Assembly (NCBI GenBank): GCA_036826475.1
Contig: DAISWG010000017.1
Coordinates: 1-64,000 of the forward strand
DNA: 64,000 nt
DNA from: Miltoncostaea sp036826475
Lineage (GTDB): Bacteria; Actinomycetota; Thermoleophilia; Miltoncostaeales; Miltoncostaeaceae
Direction: 5' to 3'
Below are positions 1-8,404 of this stretch, piece after piece. Made by a program: the position numbers and the translations under genes. The notes under the pieces are model-generated. The model worked only from the letters and a program-made list of their open reading frames with translations, did no database searches and had not been told where the DNA came from. The first letter of the stretch is position 1; each line of letters starts with the position of its first letter.

Positions 1-520
1 CCCGGATCGGCTCGACCGGCGCGCCCGCCACCACCTGCGACCAGCGCGTGACCCGCCCCGACGCGATGGACCGCGCCTGACCGCGCGTGAGGCCGGCGCA
101 CGCCGGATGCCCGGCGGCCACCACCAGCACGTCCGCGTCCCGGTAGACCTCGGCGAGCACCGTGAAGCGCCGCGCCTCGGCGCGGGTGAGCGCCCGGTCG
201 GCGAGGACCGCCTGCCCGCCGGAGCCGTCGCGGGCGTCCCGCCGCAGCGGCGCCAGCCCGTCGGCGGCGGAGAGCGTGGACACAGCCGCCGGGATCCACC
301 GCCCCACGAACGTCCACGCGCCCAGCCGGTACCGGTGGATGGTGCCCGGCGGCACGTCGAGCCCGAACGGGAACCAGCTCGTCTCGGCCCAGATCCGCGA
401 CGGCGTGATCTGCGTGAGCTGGAACGAGGTGCGGCTGGTCGCGGCGCCCGCCGCGGCGGGCAGGGCGGCGGCGGCCACGAGGAGCGCGGCGGCCACGGCG
501 AGGTGTCGGGTGACGGACAC
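1..520 (-). CDS. PstS-like phosphate-family substrate-binding protein, C-terminus off the window
   Basis: The reading frame starts at a GTG at 518-520 and runs off the left edge, so only about 173 N-terminal residues are seen. The first 25 residues form a signal peptide (positive start, Ala/Leu/Val-rich core, Ala-rich cleavage region). Near the cut end, LTRGQARSIASGRVTRWSQV matches the conserved segment of PstS-like periplasmic binding proteins, where a Leu-Thr-Arg start leads into a Gly-Arg-x-Thr-x-Trp. The likely role is binding of phosphate or a similar oxyanion outside the membrane. No partner ABC genes are visible. The GTG has no clear ribosome-binding site, so the start is tentative. 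Confidence 0.6.
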   Translation of the reverse strand, partial: MSVTRHLAVAAALLVAAAALPAAAGAATSRTSFQLTQITPSRIWAETSWFPFGLDVPPGTIHRYRLGAWTFVGRWIPAAVSTLSAADGLAPLRRDARDGSGGQAVLADRALTRAEARRFTVLAEVYRDADVLVVAAGHPACAGLTRGQARSIASGRVTRWSQVVAGAPVEPIR

Positions 521-599
521 GGGCCGGGAGCGTACGACCGGGGGACGCGCGGACGCGCCCCCCGGTCGACCAGCCCCGCTCACGGCACGCGCCGGCGGC

Positions 600-1523
600 T
601 CAGGCCGTGGCGGCCTCCAGCCACGTCTCCAGGCCGCGCAGGTAGTCGTCGGGCGTCCGGGTGGCCGGGTCGAACGTGACGTCGAACGTCAGCTCGGCGG
701 CGCCGGCCTCGCGGGAACCCTCGATGTCGGCCCGGATCTGGTCGGGGGTGCCGGTGAAGATGAAGCGGTCGTCGCCGAGGGGCTCGTCGGTGACCCACAG
801 GTTGGCGCGCACGATCAGCTCGATCGCGTCGCCGTCGCGGCCGTGGCCGGCGGCCATCTCGCGGATGCCGCCGAGCATGGCGGTCATGCCGCCGATCGGC
901 ACGCCCACCGGCATCCAGCCGTCGGCGAACCGCGCGACGCGCGCCATCGCCGCCTCGGTGTAGGCGGCCATGTAGATCGGCGGGTGGGGCGACTGCACCG
1001 GCTTCGGCCCGATGACCGACGCCGGGATGCGGAAGTCTTCGCCCTCGTAGGACACGGGGTCGGTGGTCCAGATCGCGAGGAGGGCCTCGATGTTCTCGTC
1101 GGCGCGCCTGCCGCGGCGGTGCCAGTCGGAGCCGGCCGCCTCGTACTCGTCCGGCGACCAGCCCATCCCGAGGCCGACCTTCAGCCGCCCCTTGGACAGC
1201 ACGTCCAGCGCGGTGAGCGTCCGGCCGAGCAGCGTCGGGTTGTACCAGGGGATGTTGAGAACGCTCGGGCCGATCGTGACGCGCTCGGTGGCGGACGCGA
1301 CGAACGCCAGGACGGTGAGCGGGTCGATGACGTCCCGGTACACGTCGGGCAGGGAGCCGTCGGCGGAGGCGACGTAGGGGACGGCCGGCGCGACGGGGAA
1401 GAGCGTCCGCTCCGTCACCCAGAGGGAGTCGTAGCCGAGCTCCTCCGCCCGCCGGGCCACCTGGATCAGGGCGTCGGGCCCGGCGGCCGGGCCCATCTGT
1501 GGGAGGAAGTAACCGAGTCGCAC
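600..1523 (-). CDS. LLM-class F420-dependent oxidoreductase
   Basis: A 308-residue luciferase-like (TIM-barrel) oxidoreductase. It opens VRLGYFLPQMGPAAGPDALI, has the family's RRAEELGYDSLWVTER segment near residue 40, and has LSKGRLKVGLGMGWSPDEYE around residue 125. Such proteins use reduced F420 or FMN to oxidise or reduce small organic substrates; the substrate here is unknown. The GTG at 1521-1523 was chosen because it is preceded by GAGGTG at proper spacing. The frame stays open far upstream but loses family similarity there. It is divergent from the PPOX gene at 1616, another F420-type family, which supports an F420-using pair. Confidence 0.85.
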   Translation of the reverse strand: MRLGYFLPQMGPAAGPDALIQVARRAEELGYDSLWVTERTLFPVAPAVPYVASADGSLPDVYRDVIDPLTVLAFVASATERVTIGPSVLNIPWYNPTLLGRTLTALDVLSKGRLKVGLGMGWSPDEYEAAGSDWHRRGRRADENIEALLAIWTTDPVSYEGEDFRIPASVIGPKPVQSPHPPIYMAAYTEAAMARVARFADGWMPVGVPIGGMTAMLGGIREMAAGHGRDGDAIELIVRANLWVTDEPLGDDRFIFTGTPDQIRADIEGSREAGAAELTFDVTFDPATRTPDDYLRGLETWLEAATA

Positions 1524-1615
1524 CGTGGGCACCTCGCTGGTCCGGTTCGTGGGGGCGCCGATGATACGGGCGGCCCGGGGCCCGCCGCCCCACGGGGGCG
1601 CGTCACACTGCCGCC

Positions 1616-2032
1616 ATGGACTCGACGTCGATGCGGGCGAGGTTGGAGGGGGCGCGGGTCGCCCGCCTCGCGACGGAATGGGACGCCCGGGGCCCGCACC
1701 TGGTGCCCATCTGCTTCGCCCTCGACGGCGACGCCCTGGTGAGCGCCGTGGACGGCAAGCCCAAGCGCTCCCGCGACCTGCGCCGGCTGCGCAACGTGCG
1801 CGCCCACCCCGTCGCGACGGTGCTCGCCGACCACTACGACGAGGACTGGCGGGCCCTGTGGTGGGTCCGCGTGCGCGGGCCGGCGCGGGTGCTCGAGCCC
1901 GGGGGCGGGGACGAGGCGCGCGCGGTCGTCCTGCTCGCCGCGAAGTACCCGCAGTACCGTGCCGCGCCGCCCGCCGGCCCGGTGCTGCGGGTGGCGCTCG
2001 ACGAGTGGCGCGGCTGGTCCGCGGCCGGCTGA
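1616..2032 (+). CDS. PPOX-class, probably F420-dependent, oxidoreductase
   Basis: A 138-residue protein of the pyridoxamine-5'-phosphate-oxidase-like split-barrel fold. The N-terminal RLEGARVARLATEWDARGPH and following HLVPICFALDGDALVSAVD match small actinobacterial PPOX-class F420 enzymes, with KPKRSRDLRRLRNVRAHP and a later basic/aromatic strand in the expected order. It probably binds F420 or a flavin in the cytoplasm and reduces an unknown substrate. It starts at an ATG and is divergent from the LLM oxidoreductase, separated by about 90 bp that should hold both promoters. Confidence 0.8.
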   Translation: MDSTSMRARLEGARVARLATEWDARGPHLVPICFALDGDALVSAVDGKPKRSRDLRRLRNVRAHPVATVLADHYDEDWRALWWVRVRGPARVLEPGGGDEARAVVLLAAKYPQYRAAPPAGPVLRVALDEWRGWSAAG

Positions 2033-2105
2033 GCCGCCTGGTCGCACGGACCGGTCGCTGTCCGCGGGGTGTGGGGCACGGGTAGCCTTGCGCCTTCCGC
2101 GGACC

Positions 2106-2981
2106 GTGGACGAGTTCATCAACACAACAATCAACGGGCTCTCGAGCGGGGCGATCTACGCGCTCGGGGCCGTCGGCCTGTCGTTGGTGTACGGGATCCT
2201 GAAGCTGGTCAACTTCGCCCACGGCGACTTCATGACCCTCGGCGGCTACGTCGCCTTCGCGATCAACGTGAGCGCGGGCGCACCCCTGTGGGTCGCGATC
2301 GTGGGCGCGATCGCGGCCATCGCGGTGCTCGGCCTGGTCAGCGAGGCGACGATCTGGCGACCCATGCGGCGCAAGGGCGCCGGCGTGATGCAGCTGCTGC
2401 TGCTGTCGATCGGGCTCGCGTTCGTGATCCGCAACCTGATCCTGTTCCAGTGGGGCGGGCAGCCGCGCTCGCTGGACGTCGACAACCTCCAGTCGTGGAA
2501 CCTGTTCGGCGACGTCCAGATCAGCGCGATCCAGCTGACGGTGATCGTCACCGGGGTGGTCGTGATCCTGATCGTCGCGCTGATGCTGAAGACCACGCTG
2601 ATCGGCAAGACGATGCGCGCCCTGTCCGACTCGTTCGACCTGGCGGAGGTGTCGGGCGTCAACACCCGCCGGGTCGTGACCTACACGTGGCTCCTGGCGG
2701 GCAGCCTCGCCGGCCTGGCCGGGGTGCTCGCCGCGATCTACACCACCCTGACCCCCAACACGGGGTTCCTGCTGCTGCTGTCGATCTTCGCCGCGGTGGT
2801 GCTCGGCGGGATCGGCGACGCGTACGGCGCCCTCCTCGGCGGCTTCGCCCTCGGCCTGATCCAGGAGTGGTCGACGAACGTGGTGGAGCCGACGTACAAG
2901 GAGGCGATCGGCTTCCTGGTGCTCATCGTCATCCTGCTCGTGCGGCCCAACGGCTTCTTCGGCCGGGCGAAGACGGTCTGA
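2106..2981 (+). CDS. livH: Branched-chain amino acid ABC transporter permease LivH
   Basis: An inner-membrane permease of 291 residues with about eight hydrophobic segments. It carries the LivH signature INGLSSGAIYALGAVGLSLV at its start, NFAHGDFMTLGGY near residue 40, and a C-terminal ending in VRPNGFFGRAK. It forms the membrane channel with LivM for leucine/isoleucine/valine or related amide compounds. GTG 2106 gives the usual N-terminus; an in-frame TTG at 2088 is possible and neither has a strong Shine-Dalgarno site. The stop overlaps the start of livM by one base (TGATG), and the whole liv operon reads on through livG and livF. Confidence 0.9.
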   Translation: MDEFINTTINGLSSGAIYALGAVGLSLVYGILKLVNFAHGDFMTLGGYVAFAINVSAGAPLWVAIVGAIAAIAVLGLVSEATIWRPMRRKGAGVMQLLLLSIGLAFVIRNLILFQWGGQPRSLDVDNLQSWNLFGDVQISAIQLTVIVTGVVVILIVALMLKTTLIGKTMRALSDSFDLAEVSGVNTRRVVTYTWLLAGSLAGLAGVLAAIYTTLTPNTGFLLLLSIFAAVVLGGIGDAYGALLGGFALGLIQEWSTNVVEPTYKEAIGFLVLIVILLVRPNGFFGRAKTV

Positions 2982-3919
2982 TGGATCCGCTCCTGGCATT
3001 CGGCTTCTGGGCCTTCGTCCTGACCTTCGCGGGGATCTACGCGATCTTCGTGCTGGGACTCCAGGTGGAGGTCGGCGACACCGGGCTCGTCAACTTCGGC
3101 CACGTCGCGTTCATGGCCATCGGGGCCTATGCGATGGGCCTGATGCTCACCAACGGCTGGAGCGTGTGGCTGGCGATGCCGCTGGCGGTGCTGGCAGCCG
3201 TGGCGGGCGGTCTGCTGCTCGGGATCCCGACGCTGCGATTGCGGGCCGACTACTTCGCGATCACCACGATCGCCGCGGGCGAGATATTGCGCATCGCGAT
3301 CCAGAACGAGGAGGGCACGACCGGGGGCACCCAGGGCCTGCGCGGGGCGTCGGGGCCGTGGCGCGAGTTCAACCGCGACACCCTCGACTGGTTCGAGGGT
3401 GTCGGCTGGGACCTCGACCGCCGCACCCCCCTGCTGGTGATCGTGTGGACGGTGGCGGTCCTGGTCGGGCTGCTGCTCGTGTACCTGGGCCGCACGCCGT
3501 GGCGGCGCAACCTGCGGGCCGTGCGCGAGAACGAGGAGGCCGCCGCGGCCGCCGGCGTCAACGTCTTCTCCTACAAGCTCCAGGCCCTCGCGCTGGGGTC
3601 GGGGATCGCGGGCCTGGCCGGCGTGCTCTACACCTTCTTCTCGACCACCCTCTTCCCCAACCAGTTCGAGCCCATCTTCACCTTCGTGGGCTTCGCGATC
3701 CTCATCATCGGCGGGATCGGCAGCTACTTCGGCGTGGTGATCGGATCGGTGGTGGTGGCGTTCATCGTGTCGGGCACCCGCTTTCTCGACTTCCCGCTCG
3801 ACTCGGACAAGGTCGCGGCGCTGCGGTTCGTGCTGATCGGGCTGCTGATCATGGGCTTCATGGCGTTCCGGCCGCAGGGCCTGTTCGGCAAGAAGGAGGA
3901 GCTGCACCTCGATGCCTGA
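2981..3919 (+). CDS. livM: Branched-chain amino acid ABC transporter permease LivM
   Basis: A 312-residue multi-pass permease. VEVGDTGLVNFGHVAFMAIG near residue 30 and LRLRADYFAITTIAAGEILR around residue 85 are LivM hallmarks, as is the GTTGGTQGLRG loop and the C-terminal FRPQGLFGKKEE. It pairs with LivH in the membrane. The ATG lies inside the livH stop and the gene overlaps livG by 8 bp, so the four genes are translationally coupled. The frame and length are typical of the family. Confidence 0.92.
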   Translation: MDPLLAFGFWAFVLTFAGIYAIFVLGLQVEVGDTGLVNFGHVAFMAIGAYAMGLMLTNGWSVWLAMPLAVLAAVAGGLLLGIPTLRLRADYFAITTIAAGEILRIAIQNEEGTTGGTQGLRGASGPWREFNRDTLDWFEGVGWDLDRRTPLLVIVWTVAVLVGLLLVYLGRTPWRRNLRAVRENEEAAAAAGVNVFSYKLQALALGSGIAGLAGVLYTFFSTTLFPNQFEPIFTFVGFAILIIGGIGSYFGVVIGSVVVAFIVSGTRFLDFPLDSDKVAALRFVLIGLLIMGFMAFRPQGLFGKKEELHLDA

Positions 3920-4706
3920 CGAATCCGCCCTGCTGGACGTCGACGGGCTGGCGGTCCGCTTCGGGGGGCTCCAGGCGGTGGACGGCGCGACCTTCTCGGT
4001 GAAGCCGGCGTCCGTCACCGCCCTCATCGGGCCCAACGGCGCCGGCAAGACCACCACGTTCAACCTGCTGACCGGATTCATCAGGGCGGACGCCGGGTTC
4101 GTGCGCTTCGCCGACCACGACATCTCCGGGGCACGCTCCGACCTGATCGCCCGGCTCGGGATGGTCCGCACGTTCCAGCTGACGCGGGTGCTCGCGAAGA
4201 TGACGGTGCTCGAGAACGTGATGCTCGGGGCGCCCGACCAGCCGGGGGCCAGGTTCTCCAACGCGCTGTTCCGCCCGCGGCTGTGGCGGGCTCGCGAGGC
4301 CGAGGTCCGCGAGGGTGCACGGGCCCTGCTGGCCGAGGTCGGCATCGAGAGCCACGCCGACGAGTACGCCGCCACGCTCTCCGGCGGCCAGCGCAAGCTG
4401 CTGGAGCTGGCGCGCGCGCTCATGACGCAGCCGCGGCTGGTGCTGCTGGACGAGCCGATGGCCGGCGTCAACCCGACGCTGGGGCGGCGGCTGCTGGAGT
4501 ACCTCCAGAAGCTGCGCGAGGAGCGCGGCATGACGGTCCTGTTCGTGGAGCACGACATGGAGGTGGTCATGGGCGCCTCCGACGAGGTCATCGTGATGGC
4601 CGACGGCAGGGTCATCGCGCACGGCCGCCCCGAGGACGTCCGCACCGACCCGAAGGTCGTGGACGCCTACCTCGGCTCCCCTGGCGCGGAGGCCACCGCC
4701 GCGTGA
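3912..4706 (+). CDS. livG: Branched-chain amino acid ABC transporter ATP-binding protein LivG
   Basis: A 264-residue ATPase subunit. Walker A GPNGAGKTT lies near residues 39-47, the ABC signature LSGGQRKLLELARAL near 156, and Walker B VLLLDEPMAGVNP near 175, followed by the switch-histidine segment FVEHDMEVVM. LMIVRT-like LGMVRTFQLTRVLAKMTVLE is the LivG Q-loop pattern. It energises uptake together with LivF on the cytoplasmic face. It overlaps livM by 8 bp and livF by 4 bp (GTGA). Confidence 0.93.
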   Translation: MPDESALLDVDGLAVRFGGLQAVDGATFSVKPASVTALIGPNGAGKTTTFNLLTGFIRADAGFVRFADHDISGARSDLIARLGMVRTFQLTRVLAKMTVLENVMLGAPDQPGARFSNALFRPRLWRAREAEVREGARALLAEVGIESHADEYAATLSGGQRKLLELARALMTQPRLVLLDEPMAGVNPTLGRRLLEYLQKLREERGMTVLFVEHDMEVVMGASDEVIVMADGRVIAHGRPEDVRTDPKVVDAYLGSPGAEATAA

Positions 4707-5503
4707 CCGAGCCGGCGCTGCCGGCCGCGGAGACGACCGCCGGACCCCCCGTCCTCCACGCGGACAACCTCGTCGGCGGATACGTGGAGGAGGTCGACAT
4801 CCTCCGCGGCTGCACCCTCACCGCGGCCGAGGGCGAGATCGTGGTGGTCATCGGCCCGAACGGCGCCGGCAAGTCGACGCTGGCGAAGGCGATCTTCGGG
4901 CTGGTCCGGGTGCGCGAGGGGCGGGTGAGGCTGCGCGGGCAGGACGTGACGGGCGCCCCGCCGCACGAGGTGACCGCCCAGGGCATGAGCTACGTCCCGC
5001 AGGTGGCGAACGTCTTCGGCTCGCTCACCGTCCAGGAGAACCTGGAGGTGGGCGGGGTGCTCAGGAAGACGCAGATCCGGGAGCGCAGCCAGCGGATGCT
5101 CGAGCTGTTCCCGCCCCTCCTGGTGCGTCGCCGGCAGCGGGCCGGGACCCTGTCGGGAGGTCAGCGGCAGATGCTGGCGATGGCGCGGGCGCTGATGCCC
5201 GACCCGTCGGTGCTGCTGCTCGACGAGCCCTCGGCGGGGCTCGCGCCGCAGGCCGTCGCCCAGGTCTTCGAGACCGTCGCCGACATCAACCGCGCCGGCG
5301 TGACCATCGTGATGATCGAGCAGAACGCGCGACGGGCGCTGGCGCTGGCCGACCGCGGCTACGTGCTGGAGGGCGGCACCAACCGGTTCGAGGGGACCGG
5401 CGACGCGCTGCTGGCCGACCCGCAGGTGGCCGAGCTGTACCTGGGAGGCGTGGAGCGGGGACGGCCGGAGCCGCCCCCGCCCGCAGCCGTCACTCCTTCG
5501 TGA
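4703..5503 (+). CDS. livF: Branched-chain amino acid ABC transporter ATP-binding protein LivF
   Basis: A 266-residue ATPase starting at GTG 4703, which overlaps the livG stop (GTGA). Walker A GPNGAGKST is near residue 51, the signature LSGGQRQMLAMARALM near 151, Walker B VLLLDEPSAGLAP near 170, and IEQNARRALALADRGYVLEG is the typical LivF end. It is the second ATPase of the LivHMGF importer. Its 3' end overlaps the convergent binding-protein gene by 14 bp, so the importer and its receptor are transcribed towards each other. Confidence 0.93.
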   Translation: MTEPALPAAETTAGPPVLHADNLVGGYVEEVDILRGCTLTAAEGEIVVVIGPNGAGKSTLAKAIFGLVRVREGRVRLRGQDVTGAPPHEVTAQGMSYVPQVANVFGSLTVQENLEVGGVLRKTQIRERSQRMLELFPPLLVRRRQRAGTLSGGQRQMLAMARALMPDPSVLLLDEPSAGLAPQAVAQVFETVADINRAGVTIVMIEQNARRALALADRGYVLEGGTNRFEGTGDALLADPQVAELYLGGVERGRPEPPPPAAVTPS

Positions 5504-6776
5504 ACCCGATCACGTCGCCGGTGTCCACGAGCTTGCCGCCCGTGTAGCTCCACGTGCTGTAGTTCGCCGCCGACGGGTCGCCGTTCTCGTCGAGGTCGAT
5601 CGGACCCGAGGCGCCCTCGTAGTCGATGTCCTCGCCGTTCTGGATCGCCGTGATGGCGTCGGGGAGCTGCTCGTACGTGTACTTCGTCCCCGGCGGGCCG
5701 GAGACGGCCGGCAGGGCCTCGGCGATGGCCGTGCCGTCGGTCGACCCCGCGGCGAGCGAGGCGAGCGCGAGCAGGATCACCGCGTCGAAGTTCTGGGCGT
5801 CGTACGTCTGACGCGGGCCGTTGTCCGGGTTCGAGGTCCAGAGGGCGTCGAACGCCGCGCCGGCCGGCGCGTCGAGGGACGTCGGCACCGTGCCGCGGAT
5901 CCCGTTGGTGGTCTCCTGGCCGGCGTCCTTCGGCAGCTCGGACGACCGCAGGCCGTCACCCGTGAAGGTCTTGGCCGGGTCCCACTTGCCGGTCCGCACG
6001 AGCGCCGGGCCCAGCTTGGGCCACGTGCCGGTGTAGTCGATGATCACCCAGCCGTCGGGGTCGCCCGCGACGATCTGCTGGGCCTCGGAGTTGAGGCTGG
6101 TCGCGTCGGGGTTGTACGACACATTCTTGGCGACGGTGCCGCCGAGCGCCTCATAGGCCTTGGTGAACTCGCTGACCAGCGCATCACCGTACGAGTCGTT
6201 GCGGCTCGCGGTGTTCACGGTCTTGCCCTCGCCGAGGGCGTCGGTCACGACCTGGGCGAGCACCTGGCCCTGGATCGCGTCGGACGGCGGGGTGCGGAAC
6301 ACCAGGCCGTCGTCCTCGAGGTTGGTGATGTCCGGGCCGGTGGCCGACGGCGTCACGATCGGGATGCCCGCGTCCACGGTCACGTTCTCGACCGTCGGGA
6401 TGAGCTCGGGCGTCGCCCACGGGCCGGCGATCGCCGCCACCCCGTCGCTCTCGATGACCTTGGTGGCGGCCTCCTGGGCGGCCTGCGGGTCGGTCTTGGT
6501 GTCCTCGGTCACCAGCGTGACCTTCAAGCCCGTGTCCGCCCCGGCGGTGTTGACCTGCTCCGCCGCGAGGTTGGCCGCGGTGGAGCCCGGCCCGCCGAAG
6601 TCGGCGAGCTGACCGGTGAGCGGGACCAGGACGCCGAGCTTCACCTCGCTGACGTCGCCTCCGCCGCCGCCGCTCGTGCCGGACCCACTGTCGTCGTCGT
6701 CCCCGCAGCCGGCGGCGATGCCGCCCACCACGAGGGCACTCGCCGCAAGCAGCGATGCGATGGCACGTCGCTTCAT
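5490..6776 (-). CDS. livK: Branched-chain amino acid ABC transporter substrate-binding lipoprotein
   Basis: A 428-residue receptor of the LivK type. The lipobox GIAAGC follows a 20-residue signal and an Asp/Ser/Gly-rich linker, so it is anchored outside the membrane by a diacylglycerol cysteine. VSEVKLGVLVPLTGQLADFG and the later GVAAIAGPWATPELIPTVEN are the ligand-binding protein type I fold motifs. ATG 6774-6776 was chosen because AAGGGGGA precedes it at good spacing. It converges on livF and presumably supplies the LivHMGF importer. The real ligand (amino acid, amide or another carboxylate) cannot be told from the sequence. Confidence 0.88.
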   Translation of the reverse strand: MKRRAIASLLAASALVVGGIAAGCGDDDDSGSGTSGGGGGDVSEVKLGVLVPLTGQLADFGGPGSTAANLAAEQVNTAGADTGLKVTLVTEDTKTDPQAAQEAATKVIESDGVAAIAGPWATPELIPTVENVTVDAGIPIVTPSATGPDITNLEDDGLVFRTPPSDAIQGQVLAQVVTDALGEGKTVNTASRNDSYGDALVSEFTKAYEALGGTVAKNVSYNPDATSLNSEAQQIVAGDPDGWVIIDYTGTWPKLGPALVRTGKWDPAKTFTGDGLRSSELPKDAGQETTNGIRGTVPTSLDAPAGAAFDALWTSNPDNGPRQTYDAQNFDAVILLALASLAAGSTDGTAIAEALPAVSGPPGTKYTYEQLPDAITAIQNGEDIDYEGASGPIDLDENGDPSAANYSTWSYTGGKLVDTGDVIGFTKE

Positions 6777-6881
6777 GCGTCCCCCTTCTGTCTCGTACGG
6801 GCCCGCGCCCGGGCCGGAATCGGGCGAGCCTAATCGTCCGGCCGCCCGACTGGATAGATGCTGCAAGCAAATGCGTCCTCC

Positions 6882-6908
6882 GAGAACCCGCATCATGAAT
6901 GGGTTCTC
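6882..6908 (-). terminator. Hairpin after azlD
   Basis: A perfect 8-bp stem (GAGAACCC / GGGTTCTC) with an 11-base loop sits one base past the azlD stop, read on the minus strand. No clear T-run follows, so termination is plausible but not certain. It separates the azlCD unit from the binding-protein gene downstream. Confidence 0.45.
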
Positions 6909-6909
6909 A

Positions 6910-7209
6910 TCAGATGGCGCGCACGAGGGCGGTGGTCGCCATCGCCGCGACCACGATCAGGAGGAAGGACCCGCGGCGCCACGCGACGAGCACCGCGGCC
7001 GCCAGCCCCGCGGCCCGGGCGTCGATGTCCCATCGGCCGTCGGTGGTCAGGGAGCTCACCGCGACCAGCGCCGCGAGGAGCGCCGCCGGCAGCAGCTCGG
7101 CGGTCGCGGTGACGCCCGCGGGGAGCAGGCGGTTGCCCAGCAGCACCGGCCCCGCCGCCTTCATGGCGTACGTGCCCGCGGCGAGCACCAGGATCGCGAG
7201 CCAGCTCAC
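6910..7209 (-). CDS. azlD: AzlD-family branched-chain amino acid exporter subunit
   Basis: A 99-residue protein with three or four hydrophobic helices, of the AzlD family that pairs with AzlC to export branched-chain amino acids. Hallmarks are LAILVLAAGTYAMKAAGPVL at the start and LLPAALLAALVAVSSLT in the middle. GTG 7209 overlaps the azlC stop (GTGA), which fixes both the start and the pairing. Its place next to the Liv importer suggests balancing of branched-chain amino acid levels. Confidence 0.85.
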   Translation of the reverse strand: MSWLAILVLAAGTYAMKAAGPVLLGNRLLPAGVTATAELLPAALLAALVAVSSLTTDGRWDIDARAAGLAAAVLVAWRRGSFLLIVVAAMATTALVRAI

Positions 7210-7907
7210 GCGGGCCGTCCGCTGCGCAGCGCCCATGCCCCGCCGGCGAGGGCGCCGAGCGCGGCGAGCAGGATGGGCGCCCCCGCCGGCAGCACCGGCG
7301 TGGCGAGCAGCGCGATCGCGACCCCCGTGGCGGCGGCCACGCGGGCGGGTGCGGTGTCGAGGCGCGGCCACAGGAGCGCGACGAACGCCGCGGGGATCGC
7401 GGCGTCGAGGCCCGTGGCCTCCACGTCGATCGCCCCCGTCAGGAACCACCCGGCGACGGTCCCGGCATTCCAGAGCACGAACACCGCGACGCCGGCGGTC
7501 CAGAACCCCCGTCGCGCCGCGGCGGGGTCGGCCTGGGCGGCGGCGACCGCCGCCGACTCGTCGATGATCAGCTGCGACGCCAGCAGCCGCCGCCACAGCG
7601 GGCCGCGCAGGAGCGGCGCCAGCGTGACCCCGAACGCGACGCAGCGGGCCGACAGCAGCAGGCCGCCGAGCACGGCCGACAGGGCGGTGCCGCCCTCCGC
7701 CACGACGCCCACCGCCGCGAGCTGGGTCGACCCGGCGAACACGAGCACCGACAGCGCCTCCGCCTGGGCCAGCGACAGCCCGGCCTGGCGGGCCAGCACG
7801 CCGAACGACAGGCCGAACAACCCGACCGCCACCGCGATCGCCAGGGCCTGGCGCAGGATGGCGCGGTCGCGGTCGCGCGCGGAGATGGTCGCGGTGGCGG
7901 GCGGCAC
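7206..7907 (-). CDS. azlC: AzlC-family branched-chain amino acid exporter subunit
   Basis: A 233-residue membrane protein of the AzlC/YgaZ family with about seven helices. GLSFGVLARQAGLSLAQAEA near residue 32 and VFAGSTQLAAVGVVAEGGTA near 55 are the family's signature. The GTG at 7905-7907 gives a typical N-terminus; an ATG ten bases upstream belongs to another frame. It exports branched-chain amino acids with AzlD, with which it overlaps by 4 bp. Confidence 0.87.
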   Translation of the reverse strand: MPPATATISARDRDRAILRQALAIAVAVGLFGLSFGVLARQAGLSLAQAEALSVLVFAGSTQLAAVGVVAEGGTALSAVLGGLLLSARCVAFGVTLAPLLRGPLWRRLLASQLIIDESAAVAAAQADPAAARRGFWTAGVAVFVLWNAGTVAGWFLTGAIDVEATGLDAAIPAAFVALLWPRLDTAPARVAAATGVAIALLATPVLPAGAPILLAALGALAGGAWALRSGRPA

Positions 7908-7944
7908 GGCCCGCCATGATCGCGGGCCGCGACGCGCCTACGCC

Positions 7945-8337
7945 TCAGCCACCCCACTCACCGCGCGGGGCGGCGCCGGCGAACGGCTTGGGTCCCCACT
8001 GGTTGGGCTCCGGCTCGCCGTCGCGCGCCCACCACACGATCAGGATGATCAGGCCGACGAGGGGGATCAGCAGGAGCAGCTGCCACCAGCCGGTGCGGCC
8101 GATGTCGTGCAGCCGGCGCGCCCCGACGGCGAGCGTGGGGATCAGGACCAGCAGCCCGTAGACGCTCGTGAGCGGCCCCGCCCAGTCGTTGCCGATGTCG
8201 AGCGCGAGCTCGGCGACCGTCAGCGCCAGGCTGATGATGAAGCTCCACAGCGAGAACCACCAGAACTCGGGCCGGTGCGAGCGCCCGTCGAACTTCGTGT
8301 ACTGCCGCAGGACCGCCAGGTACCACTCGAAGCCCAT
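7945..8337 (-). CDS. DUF805 membrane protein
   Basis: A 130-residue protein with the DUF805 pattern: GFEWYLAVLRQYTKFDGRSH followed by RPEFWWFSLW, then three or four transmembrane helices and the conserved ARRLHDIGRTGWWQLLLLIP. The function of DUF805 proteins is unknown. A strong Shine-Dalgarno sequence (AAGGGGAGGG) precedes the ATG. The C-terminus is a short Gly/Pro tail. It stands alone between azlC and the sulfur locus. Confidence 0.88.
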   Translation of the reverse strand: MGFEWYLAVLRQYTKFDGRSHRPEFWWFSLWSFIISLALTVAELALDIGNDWAGPLTSVYGLLVLIPTLAVGARRLHDIGRTGWWQLLLLIPLVGLIILIVWWARDGEPEPNQWGPKPFAGAAPRGEWGG

Positions 8338-8404
8338 GCCCTCCCCTTCGTCTCGGCGGAGGCATCCTGGACGAGATCGGTCGGGAACGGAACCCCGGCG
8401 CGGT

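Noticed and set aside
600..2999. A 799-codon minus-strand frame starting inside livM
   Set aside because: Only its last 308 codons (LLM oxidoreductase) resemble a protein; the upstream part is antisense to livH and the PPOX gene.
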